A stretch of 28,983 nucleotides of DNA, from positions 1 through 28,983 of IMG/VR virus record IMGVR_UViG_3300020197_000112. The stretch is one strand, 5' to 3'. Positions 18,602 through 25,790 of this stretch are shown in pieces; the stretch's first letter is position 1; each line of letters begins with the position of its first letter. The notes below the pieces were generated by a model. The model saw nothing but the letters and a program-made list of their open reading frames with translations, was not told the DNA's origin and searched no databases. The DNA is from a virus. Both the position numbers and the translations under genes were made by a program.

Positions 18602-19288
18602 TTATTTTTCAGTTAGATCCTCATAATCTAAGCCCAAACCAATACCAAACCCTGCTTGCTGTGCATTTACTCCCTGTAGGGCTAATATGTCATTTGAATT
18701 AGTTGCCTTACCCTTGCTAAATACCCTGGCTTTCATTTCGTCCCAGGCGTTGCCCTTCTTGGTTTGTTTATCTAAATCTACACCTTGCATAGCAGCAAGA
18801 AATTTTTTATGAGAATAATCTAGGTCTCTTTTTATCTTAAGGGTAGCAACTATTTCGGGCATTGACATAGATGACTCTAATTCTTCGTAATCTTTCCAAA
18901 TACCGAGCAAAAACACCTCTGACTCTAGTTCTGCCAAATCTAATTCATCCCAGGTTGATCCGCTTTCGGTTGCCTGTTTTTTTACTGTATCCTCGGACTT
19001 TTCATTAATTTTAATTCCTGCAGCATAATCTAATATTTGATAAACGGTTGGCATGTCTATATTATCCTCTAATTCTTTTTGTGTTTTGATTTGCGGATAA
19101 TACTGTCTCATTGCGATTACTGCACATTTTGCTAAAGCGTCTATAGCCTGATCATCATTTTTGGCAGATTTAACATTTTCAAATTCTACTAAAAATAATT
19201 TTAAAAATTTTATCTTTAACGGAGTTATATATAATTCTGTTCCGTCTATTAATTCTACAACACTGCTTTTATATATTTCTGTAGGCAT
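18602..19288 (-). CDS. tail assembly chaperone, long form (G-T-like in one frame)
   Basis: This 228-residue protein has an N-terminal chaperone domain (residues 1-92) and a C-terminal domain with FLLGIWKDYEELE, MPEIVATLKIKRD and KKFLAAMQGVDLD. That second domain is typical of the T part that other phages attach by programmed frameshift. Here both lie in one open frame. At codons 102-104, exactly between the domains, is the heptamer A AAA AAA; a -1 shift there would add ten residues and stop, giving about 114 residues. No Shine-Dalgarno precedes the ATG. Instead an extended -10 is placed so that transcription would start on the A of the start codon. It is preceded by the major tail protein's hairpin. 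Confidence 0.88.
   Translation of the reverse strand: MPTEIYKSSVVELIDGTELYITPLKIKFLKLFLVEFENVKSAKNDDQAIDALAKCAVIAMRQYYPQIKTQKELEDNIDMPTVYQILDYAAGIKINEKSEDTVKKQATESGSTWDELDLAELESEVFLLGIWKDYEELESSMSMPEIVATLKIKRDLDYSHKKFLAAMQGVDLDKQTKKGNAWDEMKARVFSKGKATNSNDILALQGVNAQQAGFGIGLGLDYEDLTEK
18977..18983 (-). promoter_or_regulatory. candidate -1 frameshift heptamer
   Basis: The minus strand reads A AAA AAA in register with the frame (GTA AAA AAA CAG), the form needed for -1 slippage. It sits at codons 102-104, between the two chaperone domains. After slippage the new frame reads ACA GGC AAC and stops at a TGA after ten codons. This is the dnaX-like arrangement, in which the shift shortens the product. 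Confidence 0.45.
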
Positions 19289-19294
19289 ATAACT

Positions 19295-19303
19295 ATTATA
19301 TCA
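19295..19303 (-). promoter_or_regulatory. extended -10 promoter, leaderless start of the long chaperone
   Basis: The minus strand reads TGATATAAT, a TGN plus perfect -10 hexamer. The last T is at 19295, so the expected start of transcription (7 bases on) falls on 19288, the A of the ATG. There is no Shine-Dalgarno. The site lies directly downstream of the hairpin at 19310-19340. No convincing -35 was found. Confidence 0.6.
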
Positions 19304-19309
19304 AACAGA

Positions 19310-19340
19310 AAGGCCCAGACTTTCAAGGGTCTTGGGCCTT
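19310..19340 (-). terminator. hairpin terminator after the major tail protein
   Basis: On the minus strand the arms AAGGCCC and GGGCCTT pair, extended by AGAC with GTCT across a bulged A, with an 8-base loop. TTTCTGTTT follows. It lies 22 bases beyond the major tail protein stop. The U-run is broken, so efficiency is uncertain. Confidence 0.7.
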
Positions 19341-19361
19341 CTGTATTATTAAGTTGTAGTT

Positions 19362-19970
19362 TTATGCTACCGTACGATCAACGATCTTACCATAAGAGCC
19401 GTTATCGTTTGGAAGCAGACGGAATGAAACTTCAAACATTGTAGCCTCATCTCGTTTTGCAGATACGGTTACGCTCTCAATTGAAAGTGCACGATATGCA
19501 ACATAGACTCGCTCTTTGTTTGAACTTTGGTCACAATCACCAGTTCCTGGACCTACTGCGACAATTCCTCTCTCAATCGGACATTCACCAAGAGTTCCTG
19601 CCTTGAGATTGAGTGTTGGGTTTCCTGCTACTGTTGAAAGATCTGAATCAGATCCTGCTGTAGCAACAAGAAGATTTTCCAATGTTGATTCAGCAAATGC
19701 GGTATTTAGGTTAACCTGCATACCTTGCTTGAATAACTTTGCAACGTCAAGAACTTGATCTACTGCGACCTCACCAAAATCTGGCTGGAATTGAATTTCC
19801 AAACCATTCATGGTAAAGCCGATGTTACGAAAATCGTCGTCGCCATCCAGCGTTGTTCCGTACTTAGTACCACTTACGTATGCTGGTAGAGCGGCATCGG
19901 TTAACGTATCGTCGTATACCCATACCTGCGCTGCACCTACGATAATATTACTGCTATTACCTAGAGCCAT
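19362..19970 (-). CDS. major tail protein (tail tube)
   Basis: This 202-residue protein is beta-rich, begins MALGNSSNIIVGAAQVWVYD, and has the repeat-free strand pattern of siphovirus tube proteins. Landmarks are FTMNGLEIQFQPDFGEVAVDQV, the segment ERVYVAYRALSIESV and the closing strand FEVSFRLLPND. It lies between the tail terminator and the chaperones, which is its usual place. AGAGGTGA precedes the ATG at good spacing, and hairpins stand on both sides of the gene. This suggests it forms its own strongly expressed unit, as expected for a protein needed in hundreds of copies. Confidence 0.88.
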   Translation of the reverse strand: MALGNSSNIIVGAAQVWVYDDTLTDAALPAYVSGTKYGTTLDGDDDFRNIGFTMNGLEIQFQPDFGEVAVDQVLDVAKLFKQGMQVNLNTAFAESTLENLLVATAGSDSDLSTVAGNPTLNLKAGTLGECPIERGIVAVGPGTGDCDQSSNKERVYVAYRALSIESVTVSAKRDEATMFEVSFRLLPNDNGSYGKIVDRTVA

Positions 19971-20000
19971 TTATTTCACCTCTTTATTTTTCTAGAAATT

Positions 20001-20039
20001 AAAAGGCGTGTTTCCTCATTGCTAAGTATACAGCCTTTT
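20001..20039 (-). terminator. hairpin terminator before the major tail protein
   Basis: The arms AAAAGGC and GCCTTTT pair over 7 bases, extended by TGT with ACA past one bulge. TTTTAATTT follows on the minus strand. It overlaps the stop codon of the tail-terminator gene. The loop contains TATACT (20030-20025), which could be a -10 box for the major tail protein. Confidence 0.6.
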
Positions 20040-20635
20040 TATGACAATATTCCTGGTTCAGTTATAATATTTTTATTGTATCTTGGTCTATCTGGAGTAG
20101 ACTCTTCAGTTTCTGCATATTTAGTCGATGACTGATGATAGTCATAATCAATAATTATCTTATTACCCGCATAGGTTCGGGCTGTTCCAAAGTCAACTAT
20201 ATCCCGTGCCTCTTCTAACTGGTATATCTTAAAGTCGTGAAAGTAGAACTGACACTCCATGCCACCTATGGAGCCTTTAGCCTTAGCCCAAGCATTTAGT
20301 TCTTGAGCGCTCTCATCTCCACGATCCATAAGTCTAAATACGGCTTCTTGAACACGTATCATGTTTTCTTGAGTATTCGATGCTGTATGATAAAAATAAT
20401 ATAAAACCTGTTCACATTTAATATGTGGGAAAGGTCCACGACGCATTCTAAACATTCTATCGTATACCGCCATAGTTCCACCTTCTGGAAACATTGTAGT
20501 GAGTTGCTCTAATGTGCTTGGTCCAGTTGGGAAAAATGGAATATCTTCTAATCCTGCCAACTCAGTAATTTTTTCTCTTAAGTAATGATTAATCCACAGA
20601 ACTGGTGTATTTAATACTGATGTTGATTCTGTCAT
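20039..20635 (-). CDS. tail terminator-type protein
   Basis: This 198-residue protein stands right before the major tail protein, where the tail terminator is normally found. The start ATG overlaps the upstream stop by four bases (ATGA), with GGGGGTTAAGAG before it. The N-terminal half is helical (INHYLREKITELAGL). The middle reads FPHIKCEQVLYYFYHT and ECQFYFHDFKIYQ. Tail terminator is inferred mainly from position and length; it would form the hexameric cap ring that stops tube growth. Confidence 0.68.
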   Translation of the reverse strand: MTESTSVLNTPVLWINHYLREKITELAGLEDIPFFPTGPSTLEQLTTMFPEGGTMAVYDRMFRMRRGPFPHIKCEQVLYYFYHTASNTQENMIRVQEAVFRLMDRGDESAQELNAWAKAKGSIGGMECQFYFHDFKIYQLEEARDIVDFGTARTYAGNKIIIDYDYHQSSTKYAETEESTPDRPRYNKNIITEPGILS

Positions 20636-21306
20636 CTCTTAACCCCCGCAGTTGCGACCCACTGATATCCAGTTTTAATTCCAACCGACCTACCGCCACG
20701 TTTTCCTGCATTTAAATTTTTTGCGTAAACTTTTGGATATTTAAAGTATTGAGCAAGACCACTTGCCTGTAAAAATGATTGTCTAAAATAAACACCAAAA
20801 AAATTAGATATTGCATTTTTAAATTGTCCACGTGTTTCTCCACCTGGGTTTTGTACTATTACTTCTCTAGATGTAAAAATTTCTTGTCCATCTATTTCAA
20901 ATCTTAAAGCCCTTGCTTTTTTAGGTCTTATAATAACGCCAATACCTTCTTCCATAATTTTTGCTTTATTGTAAAATGGAACGTTAGATCCTTCTTTAAT
21001 GCTAGTTGATTGCTTTAATGATGTTTTAAAAGTTAATCCTAATTTACTAATTGTAAAATCAATATCAAACAAACGTGCTTGTGGACTACCAGTTCTTTGC
21101 CATTCGTAAACATGGTGCAACAAATCTGGTGACACTCTTGCATTTGCATCAATAAATTGAGATGCTAGTTCTGTTATCTGTGGACCTAGCGCTGCATACA
21201 TTGCTGTCTTGCCTCGACCCATTCCCTCTAAAAATCCTAAAGAATAATCAATAATATTGTCCATATCTTTTTTAAATTGCTTGCTACGAAATATTACCTT
21301 TACCAT
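20632..21306 (-). CDS. gp10-like tail completion / minor capsid protein
   Basis: This 224-residue protein begins MVKVIFRSKQFKKDMDNIID. Its helix-then-strands layout with a basic C-terminal region (GKRGGRSVGIK) fits the HK97 gp10 family, which acts at the head-tail junction. The start ATG overlaps the upstream stop (TAATG). A segment IGVIIRPKKARALRFEI predicts paired strands. Its neighbours are a head-closure-like gene and the tail terminator candidate, consistent with a neck or tail-completion role. Confidence 0.68.
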   Translation of the reverse strand: MVKVIFRSKQFKKDMDNIIDYSLGFLEGMGRGKTAMYAALGPQITELASQFIDANARVSPDLLHHVYEWQRTGSPQARLFDIDFTISKLGLTFKTSLKQSTSIKEGSNVPFYNKAKIMEEGIGVIIRPKKARALRFEIDGQEIFTSREVIVQNPGGETRGQFKNAISNFFGVYFRQSFLQASGLAQYFKYPKVYAKNLNAGKRGGRSVGIKTGYQWVATAGVKR

Positions 21307-21752
21307 TAAACATCTACCGCCTGATTTTCAGATCTACGTATAACTAATTTATAATACTCAATATTTCCAAATGGACCTGCAAACGGATCGTGTGTGGCAA
21401 TCTCAAATATAGTAGACTTTCCAGATCTAGGCCCAGACGTTTCTTTGTAAATTTCATTACAATTTTTATCTCTTATGTTTGTAACAATAACATTTGTAAT
21501 TGCATTTTTGGCTTCAAGACTTGATATTCTAATGTCTGATTTACAACGACCAAGCAATATTTTATCTTGTGTAATATTAATGTTGGGGGCTACTTCTTCC
21601 TTAAAAGCAGTTCCTGCCGTTGTAAAAGAACATGCTATTGTCCTATCTAATATCCAAGTTTTTTTAACTTCTCCGTAAATCCCCTGCTCAACTATTGGAT
21701 GATACACATCTGCTTGCATCGGAAATGCGAAGTCGGTTTCTTCGCACAACAT
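21306..21752 (-). CDS. head closure / head-tail adaptor-type protein
   Basis: This 148-residue protein follows the connector and precedes the gp10-like gene, where the stopper or head-closure protein usually lies. It starts MLCEETDFAFPMQADVYHP, then has strands such as CSFTTAG and YYKLVIRRSE, giving a small beta-barrel appearance. The ATG overlaps the upstream stop (TAATG). Naming it head closure rests on gene order. Confidence 0.65.
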   Translation of the reverse strand: MLCEETDFAFPMQADVYHPIVEQGIYGEVKKTWILDRTIACSFTTAGTAFKEEVAPNINITQDKILLGRCKSDIRISSLEAKNAITNVIVTNIRDKNCNEIYKETSGPRSGKSTIFEIATHDPFAGPFGNIEYYKLVIRRSENQAVDV

Positions 21753-22642
21753 TATAGAACCCCTGGCTTAGTTATTAATTTAATATACTTTTCTAAAATT
21801 TTATCTACAAGAAGGTTTCCAGTTCCATACACGATTCCTTTGTCAAACTGAATTCTAAACTGATCTGTATTGTAACTTGTTATGTACCTCTTATAATAAT
21901 CTAATTTTCCGCACTTAATATCTTCAATTAACATATCAGTTGCTGCTTCAACATCTGACGGAACTTTAAGATGCCCAACATCTAATACAAAGTCATAGTC
22001 TACGCCTTTAGGAAAATCCGTAGGAACATAAGCCACGTGCCCCAAATCTCCATGTGCGGTTGCAATTTTTGTTATATCGTGCTCCATCCTGTTTCTTCGT
22101 TCACTTGCAGTCGCTACATCAATTTTATAAATAGCAGACTTATCTGCTAACAATCTATATTCTGCGTCATAATCTTCTTCATTGTCGCAATCATATACTA
22201 ACAAACTATTTTCATAAACTTTTAAAACTTTATTGGCATCGTGCCAAACAGGAAGATAATCTGAACCATTTCCAGAAGTGTTTATGATAACTTTTTTATT
22301 ATAAAAGCCGTTTTTAATGTATGTATCAATAAGGGATCTTGCAATTAACTCATAATTTTTATATTCATTAATCTCAGTTGCAGTAGAGGCTTTAGTATTT
22401 GGATTGACATAAGGACGAACCACATCTACATATGTGTCATTTTCTCCTACTGTTATCTTATATTGTGTATCATATTTTGATGACAAAGGAATTAATATTT
22501 CCTTATTAGCGTTTGAGGTTGCTGTACTTACAGTTTCTGAGGAGTCCGCCAAATCAACAATAGTATAACTATACGCTGTGTTAGCAGATGCAACATCAAG
22601 CGTAACAGTTAAGTTGTATGGCGGAACTCTCAAAACTTGCAT
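21752..22642 (-). CDS. head-tail connector protein with an added N-terminal beta domain
   Basis: This 296-residue protein has an N-terminal region of about 85 residues rich in Thr/Ser/Val strands (VTLDVASANTAYSYTIVDL), resembling an immunoglobulin-like add-on. A helical part follows (LIARSLIDTYIKNGF). The C-terminal half includes MEHDITKIATAHGDLGHV, MLIEDIKCGKLDYYKRYI and GTGNLLVDKILEKY, a pattern I associate with head-tail connectors. It starts three bases after the EF-hand gene stop. Connector is a fair guess; the extra domain may be exposed on the capsid surface. Confidence 0.65.
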   Translation of the reverse strand: MQVLRVPPYNLTVTLDVASANTAYSYTIVDLADSSETVSTATSNANKEILIPLSSKYDTQYKITVGENDTYVDVVRPYVNPNTKASTATEINEYKNYELIARSLIDTYIKNGFYNKKVIINTSGNGSDYLPVWHDANKVLKVYENSLLVYDCDNEEDYDAEYRLLADKSAIYKIDVATASERRNRMEHDITKIATAHGDLGHVAYVPTDFPKGVDYDFVLDVGHLKVPSDVEAATDMLIEDIKCGKLDYYKRYITSYNTDQFRIQFDKGIVYGTGNLLVDKILEKYIKLITKPGVL

Positions 22643-22644
22643 TA

Positions 22645-23118
22645 TTATCTACCAAACTCTTTAGCAACTTCTTCTGGAGTGGCAATTCTAATATAAGGTT
22701 TAGTTGCCCATTGATCTGCAGCCTCTTTTTTAACAATATTGTATCCACGATAGACTTTGCCTAATCCTGGAACTGAAATATTTTTTGTTGAAAATACTGC
22801 TATTTTTTCAACAACAGGCTTTGCAGTTTCTGGCTTGTTGTCAGACTTAGGAGCCGACGTTACGCCAATTGCTCCGTCTGCAACAGGACCCAATCTTTGA
22901 CCTTCGTCAGAAGATTTTGCTAAATCAGTTGAAGAGATAGCGGTCACTTCTGGTTCTGGAGCAGAAACTGTTGCCTGAATATTATTATTTGAAGCAACTT
23001 CTTCTACTTTTGTCTGTGGTTGGCCTGCTTTATATTTTTCCCATTCACTAACTATTCCATCTTTGTTGGTGTCAACAATTTTGTTTTCTAGCGATTGTTC
23101 TAAATTATTTTCTTCCAT
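22645..23118 (-). CDS. EF-hand-bearing small head protein
   Basis: This 157-residue protein has a textbook EF-hand loop at residues 16-27: D16, N18, D20, G21, V23 and E27 occupy the expected calcium positions. Residues about 35-110 are low-complexity and rich in Ser, Pro, Glu and Ala, likely disordered. A small C-terminal domain (VPGLGKVYRGYNIV, then YIRIATPEEVAKEF) is compact. It follows the major capsid protein and its terminator, with its own promoter and AAGGAGGT. Calcium-stabilised head decoration or a head-tail link is plausible. A single EF-hand loop can also occur in dockerin-like modules. Confidence 0.72.
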   Translation of the reverse strand: MEENNLEQSLENKIVDTNKDGIVSEWEKYKAGQPQTKVEEVASNNNIQATVSAPEPEVTAISSTDLAKSSDEGQRLGPVADGAIGVTSAPKSDNKPETAKPVVEKIAVFSTKNISVPGLGKVYRGYNIVKKEAADQWATKPYIRIATPEEVAKEFGR

Positions 23119-23137
23119 TATTAACCTCCTTATGACT

Positions 23138-23146
23138 ATTATAACA
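23138..23146 (-). promoter_or_regulatory. extended -10 promoter of the EF-hand head gene
   Basis: The minus strand reads TGTTATAAT, a TGN element plus perfect -10. It gives a leader of about 13 bases that includes the AAGGAGGT ribosome binding site. It lies just downstream of the major capsid protein hairpin, so it restarts transcription for the connector genes. Confidence 0.65.
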
Positions 23147-23160
23147 GAATACTAAAAATT

Positions 23161-23195
23161 AAGAGGGGGAGGAGATCTCGCCCCTACCCCCTCTC
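23161..23195 (-). terminator. hairpin terminator after the major capsid protein
   Basis: On the minus strand AGAGGGGG pairs with CCCCCTCT (8 bp, GC-rich) around a loop of about 17 bases. TAATTTTTAG follows. It lies 20 bases beyond the capsid gene stop, and the next gene has its own promoter directly after it. Confidence 0.75.
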
Positions 23196-23214
23196 AAAGG
23201 TTACTGTTTACAGA

Positions 23215-24357
23215 TTATGCATCTGCAGCAGCGTCTGCCCACGCAATTGCGTCTTCTTCTTCCCATTGAATACCAAAACGAACAAAGACAGTATACTCAA
23301 TTGTATCTTTCTTTGCCTTGTATTCACGGTTTACGACGATATCACGTTGGAAGCCCCAGATACGATTACCAGGGAATGTCAAATCGACATAATCATCTGG
23401 ATAGTAAGGAACTTCTTGGACATCAATTCCGAGAACACGAGTTGTACGTGCTCCACCGAACGTCTGGCCGTTTCCATCAAGATATGCTTGACGGTTTGCA
23501 GCAGTACCAGCAACACGATTACCCATTGCTTCAGCAATTGCATCAGCAAGAGTACCGTTGTGCTTAACGATACCACTGAATGTGTCTGTACCTACATAGA
23601 ACTTAAGGTTATTCTTAAGAGCACGATACTTACGTGGCATGCCTAAAATAATCTCTTGCATTCTTTCTGGTGTCCAGGCATTAGCGGTAATGGTCATCGC
23701 AACTTCGTGCGAATCTGCATTATCTTTGTGCCTCTTAATAAATCCTTTCATGATTGAAAGGAAGTTACCAGTTGACGCATCACCATTAATGGCGAGGTCT
23801 TCAATATCGTTAGCGAATGCGTTTGTCATCAAGCGAACTAGATGATCTTCAAGCGCAGCCCCTTCAATATTATCTTCAAGTGCTTCAGCAGTAACTTCCC
23901 AATCTAGACGAATCTTCTTGGTTGTAAGTTCAACTTTGCTGAATGTAGCACCGCTATTAGTGTAGTCACCGACACCTTGAGTAGCAGAACGAATTACTCG
24001 TTCACCCACGTTAATCTTTTCGAGTTCCATGGTATTTGCTCTCATTGTGACACGACGACCATCCTGGGCGAGAACTGTGGCGTCCCAAACGTAATCAATG
24101 AAACGCTGTGCCTGTTCAGGGCGTAGGATACCGCTTCCAGCCTCACCTGAAGGATTTACTGCATTTGGTCCTGTTGTAAGACCTAGGTTAGCGTTTGGAA
24201 TGTTTCCAAGGACGCCACCATCAGTATAATTGCCAGGGATATTTGAGCCTGCATCAGAACCAGATGCATACGCACCTTGTGACTGATAAAGACCTGGTGT
24301 AGTTCCACCAAGTTGGCCTGATTCTCCTGGCTGGTTTTTCTTTATTTCTTCCGACAT
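23215..24357 (-). CDS. major capsid protein, HK97 fold
   Basis: This 380-residue protein has GGAGGTGAC, a near-perfect Shine-Dalgarno, ahead of its ATG. The first 70 residues are Gly/Asn/Ser-rich and probably flexible. From about residue 80 the HK97-fold pattern appears: a long helix (RPEQAQRFIDYVWDATVL), LDWEVTAEALEDNIEG, then LAINGDASTGNFLSIMKGF and a C-terminal strand region ending with VFVRFGIQWEEEDAIAW. It comes after the protease-scaffold gene and before a terminator. No obvious promoter lies in the 22-base gap, so it is probably transcribed with the protease. Confidence 0.93.
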   Translation of the reverse strand: MSEEIKKNQPGESGQLGGTTPGLYQSQGAYASGSDAGSNIPGNYTDGGVLGNIPNANLGLTTGPNAVNPSGEAGSGILRPEQAQRFIDYVWDATVLAQDGRRVTMRANTMELEKINVGERVIRSATQGVGDYTNSGATFSKVELTTKKIRLDWEVTAEALEDNIEGAALEDHLVRLMTNAFANDIEDLAINGDASTGNFLSIMKGFIKRHKDNADSHEVAMTITANAWTPERMQEIILGMPRKYRALKNNLKFYVGTDTFSGIVKHNGTLADAIAEAMGNRVAGTAANRQAYLDGNGQTFGGARTTRVLGIDVQEVPYYPDDYVDLTFPGNRIWGFQRDIVVNREYKAKKDTIEYTVFVRFGIQWEEEDAIAWADAAADA

Positions 24358-24379
24358 ATTGTCACCTCCGAGTTTTTAC

Positions 24380-24970
24380 TTAATTAAATAAGTCGGCTGT
24401 TTTGAGGAAACGTCCGCCCCATAGGGATTTTTCAATCATTTCTGGTTGTTCCTGAACGATCTCGCCTAGATCGCCAGACTTTCGGAATGCGGTATCTGCT
24501 TCTACTGCGTCTACACGCTTTCCAAACTCACTGAATCGTTCATTAGTTGCAGCGATATCTCTGGCGACTGCATCAAACGAACTTTTTACTGTCTCTTTGT
24601 CAATTGCGGTAGACTTTAGTACTTCTACTTCAGCCTGCAAAGACTTAAGAGTATTTGAAAGATCGCTAAAGGCCGATGTAATAGTTTCTTTAATTTCAGC
24701 AATTGCATCAATAACAACTACTTCATCTGACTTCTTCTTTGCCTTATCTTCCTCTTCATCTTCTTCTGCATCTTTTGCGGAAGGTGATGCTGCAGCCTTT
24801 TCTGCTTCAGCGACTTCTGTTGTTTCTACAACATCTGTCTGTACCGTTGTTTGTTCAACAACATTGGCTTTTTCAGTTTCTACTGCCTGAGTTTCTTCAG
24901 CAACAGGAGCGATCTCTTCTGCCTTAGTAACTTCTACTGTTTCTTCAACAGTTTTTGTTTTCTTTGACAT
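24380..24970 (-). CDS. predicted separate scaffold protein by internal start
   Basis: The ATG at 24970 is in the same frame as the protease (codon 252) and begins MSKKTKTVEE. It is preceded by GGAGGAGGT at 24978-24986 with a 7-base spacer, stronger than most start sites in this window. The product, 196 residues, would carry only the scaffold part. This is like the nested scaffold gene Nu3 inside lambda's protease gene C. It would supply excess scaffold relative to protease. Confidence 0.75.
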   Translation of the reverse strand: MSKKTKTVEETVEVTKAEEIAPVAEETQAVETEKANVVEQTTVQTDVVETTEVAEAEKAAASPSAKDAEEDEEEDKAKKKSDEVVVIDAIAEIKETITSAFSDLSNTLKSLQAEVEVLKSTAIDKETVKSSFDAVARDIAATNERFSEFGKRVDAVEADTAFRKSGDLGEIVQEQPEMIEKSLWGGRFLKTADLFN

Positions 24971-25723
24971 AGGATTTACCTCCTCCGTTATCTTAGAAGT
25001 ATTCATGCCTTTAGCACTATCTACTAAGAATTTTACTATATCCATTTTTTCGTTGTCTTGTTTTTCAACGAAACCTATATTTTTCATCTGCTCACCATTA
25101 ATTGGACTTACAGCAGATTCTTGATCTGAAACCATGACAATTCCAGACTGCTCATCATAAAAAACATTTTCTAATTCAACATCTTGACCCTTAACAACAG
25201 CAACACCATCAACTTTTTCAACATGCATAATGTTTGCAAATTGATTTGCTGGAGAATCAACAAGTGATAACTCTACAAGATCATAATCTTTAATAATTCT
25301 AATTGTGGCATCCGACTTCTCATCATAACCGTCATCCCACTGATTCATCTTGCCACCGATTGAGAATCCTGTTAGTGTGCCGTCTAAAACCTTTTCCCAT
25401 GTATCTTGTGCACCTTTTGAAACATATGCAGAAACAAAAACTCCGTTATAAAATTTTTTAGAGTCTGCATCAAAATAACGATCTTCTTTAAAATTTACCA
25501 TCTTGCCTACTGCAAGTGGTTGATGCATCTCACGAATGTTGCCACGAAAACCTGCAAATGCTTTCATTGATGCTTCTGATGTTACAATATCGCCTTGCTT
25601 ATCTAAATTGTCAAGGGATGCAAAACCTGAGACGATACGTCTCTCTTTATCAACCTTCGCAAATGGAAGGGAAAGCCTTACTGAGTCGCCCTTGGTGTCC
25701 CAATGGGCTTTGGATATAGTCAT
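24380..25723 (-). CDS. prohead protease fused to scaffold (XkdF-like)
   Basis: I use the ATG at 25723 (MTISKAHWD, 447 residues). The 11 extra codons up to 25756 would run across the -10 box. Residues 1-165 match the XkdF-like prohead protease: EMHQPLAVGK (His67), TLTGFSIGGK (Ser121) and LSLVDSPAN (Asp156) are the likely catalytic set. After about residue 250 the protein is Glu/Lys/Val-rich, with coiled-coil segments (LKSLQAEVEVLK) and a terminal WGGRFLKTADLF, typical of a scaffold. An internal ribosome binding site precedes Met252. The protease trims scaffold and capsid protein during maturation. The -10 lies close to the ATG, so the mRNA leader would be about 4 bases. Confidence 0.9.
   Translation of the reverse strand: MTISKAHWDTKGDSVRLSLPFAKVDKERRIVSGFASLDNLDKQGDIVTSEASMKAFAGFRGNIREMHQPLAVGKMVNFKEDRYFDADSKKFYNGVFVSAYVSKGAQDTWEKVLDGTLTGFSIGGKMNQWDDGYDEKSDATIRIIKDYDLVELSLVDSPANQFANIMHVEKVDGVAVVKGQDVELENVFYDEQSGIVMVSDQESAVSPINGEQMKNIGFVEKQDNEKMDIVKFLVDSAKGMNTSKITEEVNPMSKKTKTVEETVEVTKAEEIAPVAEETQAVETEKANVVEQTTVQTDVVETTEVAEAEKAAASPSAKDAEEDEEEDKAKKKSDEVVVIDAIAEIKETITSAFSDLSNTLKSLQAEVEVLKSTAIDKETVKSSFDAVARDIAATNERFSEFGKRVDAVEADTAFRKSGDLGEIVQEQPEMIEKSLWGGRFLKTADLFN
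24978..24986 (-). promoter_or_regulatory. strong internal ribosome binding site
   Basis: The minus strand has GGAGGAGGT, seven bases before an in-frame ATG. It lies inside the protease-scaffold gene where the two domains meet. Confidence 0.75.
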
Positions 25724-25733
25724 ACTAGAATAT

Positions 25734-25763
25734 ATTATATGGCCTTTTTTGCACAAGTGTTAA
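25734..25763 (-). promoter_or_regulatory. promoter of the protease-capsid transcript
   Basis: A -35-like TTAACA (25763-25758) and a perfect -10 TATAAT (25739-25734) are 18 bases apart. The expected start is near 25727, only about four bases before the protease ATG. The -35 box lies inside the leftmost of three DnaA-box-like sequences. Confidence 0.6.
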
Positions 25764-25789
25764 TAAACTGTGAATAAACCTGTGGATAA
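25758..25789 (-). promoter_or_regulatory. three phased DnaA-box-like sequences
   Basis: On the minus strand TTATCCACA (25789-25781) is the consensus DnaA box. TTATTCACA (25777-25769) differs at the variable position, and TTATTAACA (25766-25758) is weaker. Starts are 12 and 11 bases apart, about one helical turn. They fill most of the 67-base gap between portal and protease, and the last overlaps the -35 of the protease promoter. Confidence 0.6.
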
Positions 25790-25790
25790 C

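Noticed and set aside
21750-21758. TATAAT at the connector/head-closure boundary
   Set aside because: Also produced by a TAA-ATG overlap; no other promoter element is present.
23217-25763. Plus-strand frames opposite the capsid and protease genes
   Set aside because: They overlap strongly supported minus-strand genes completely and have no start signals.
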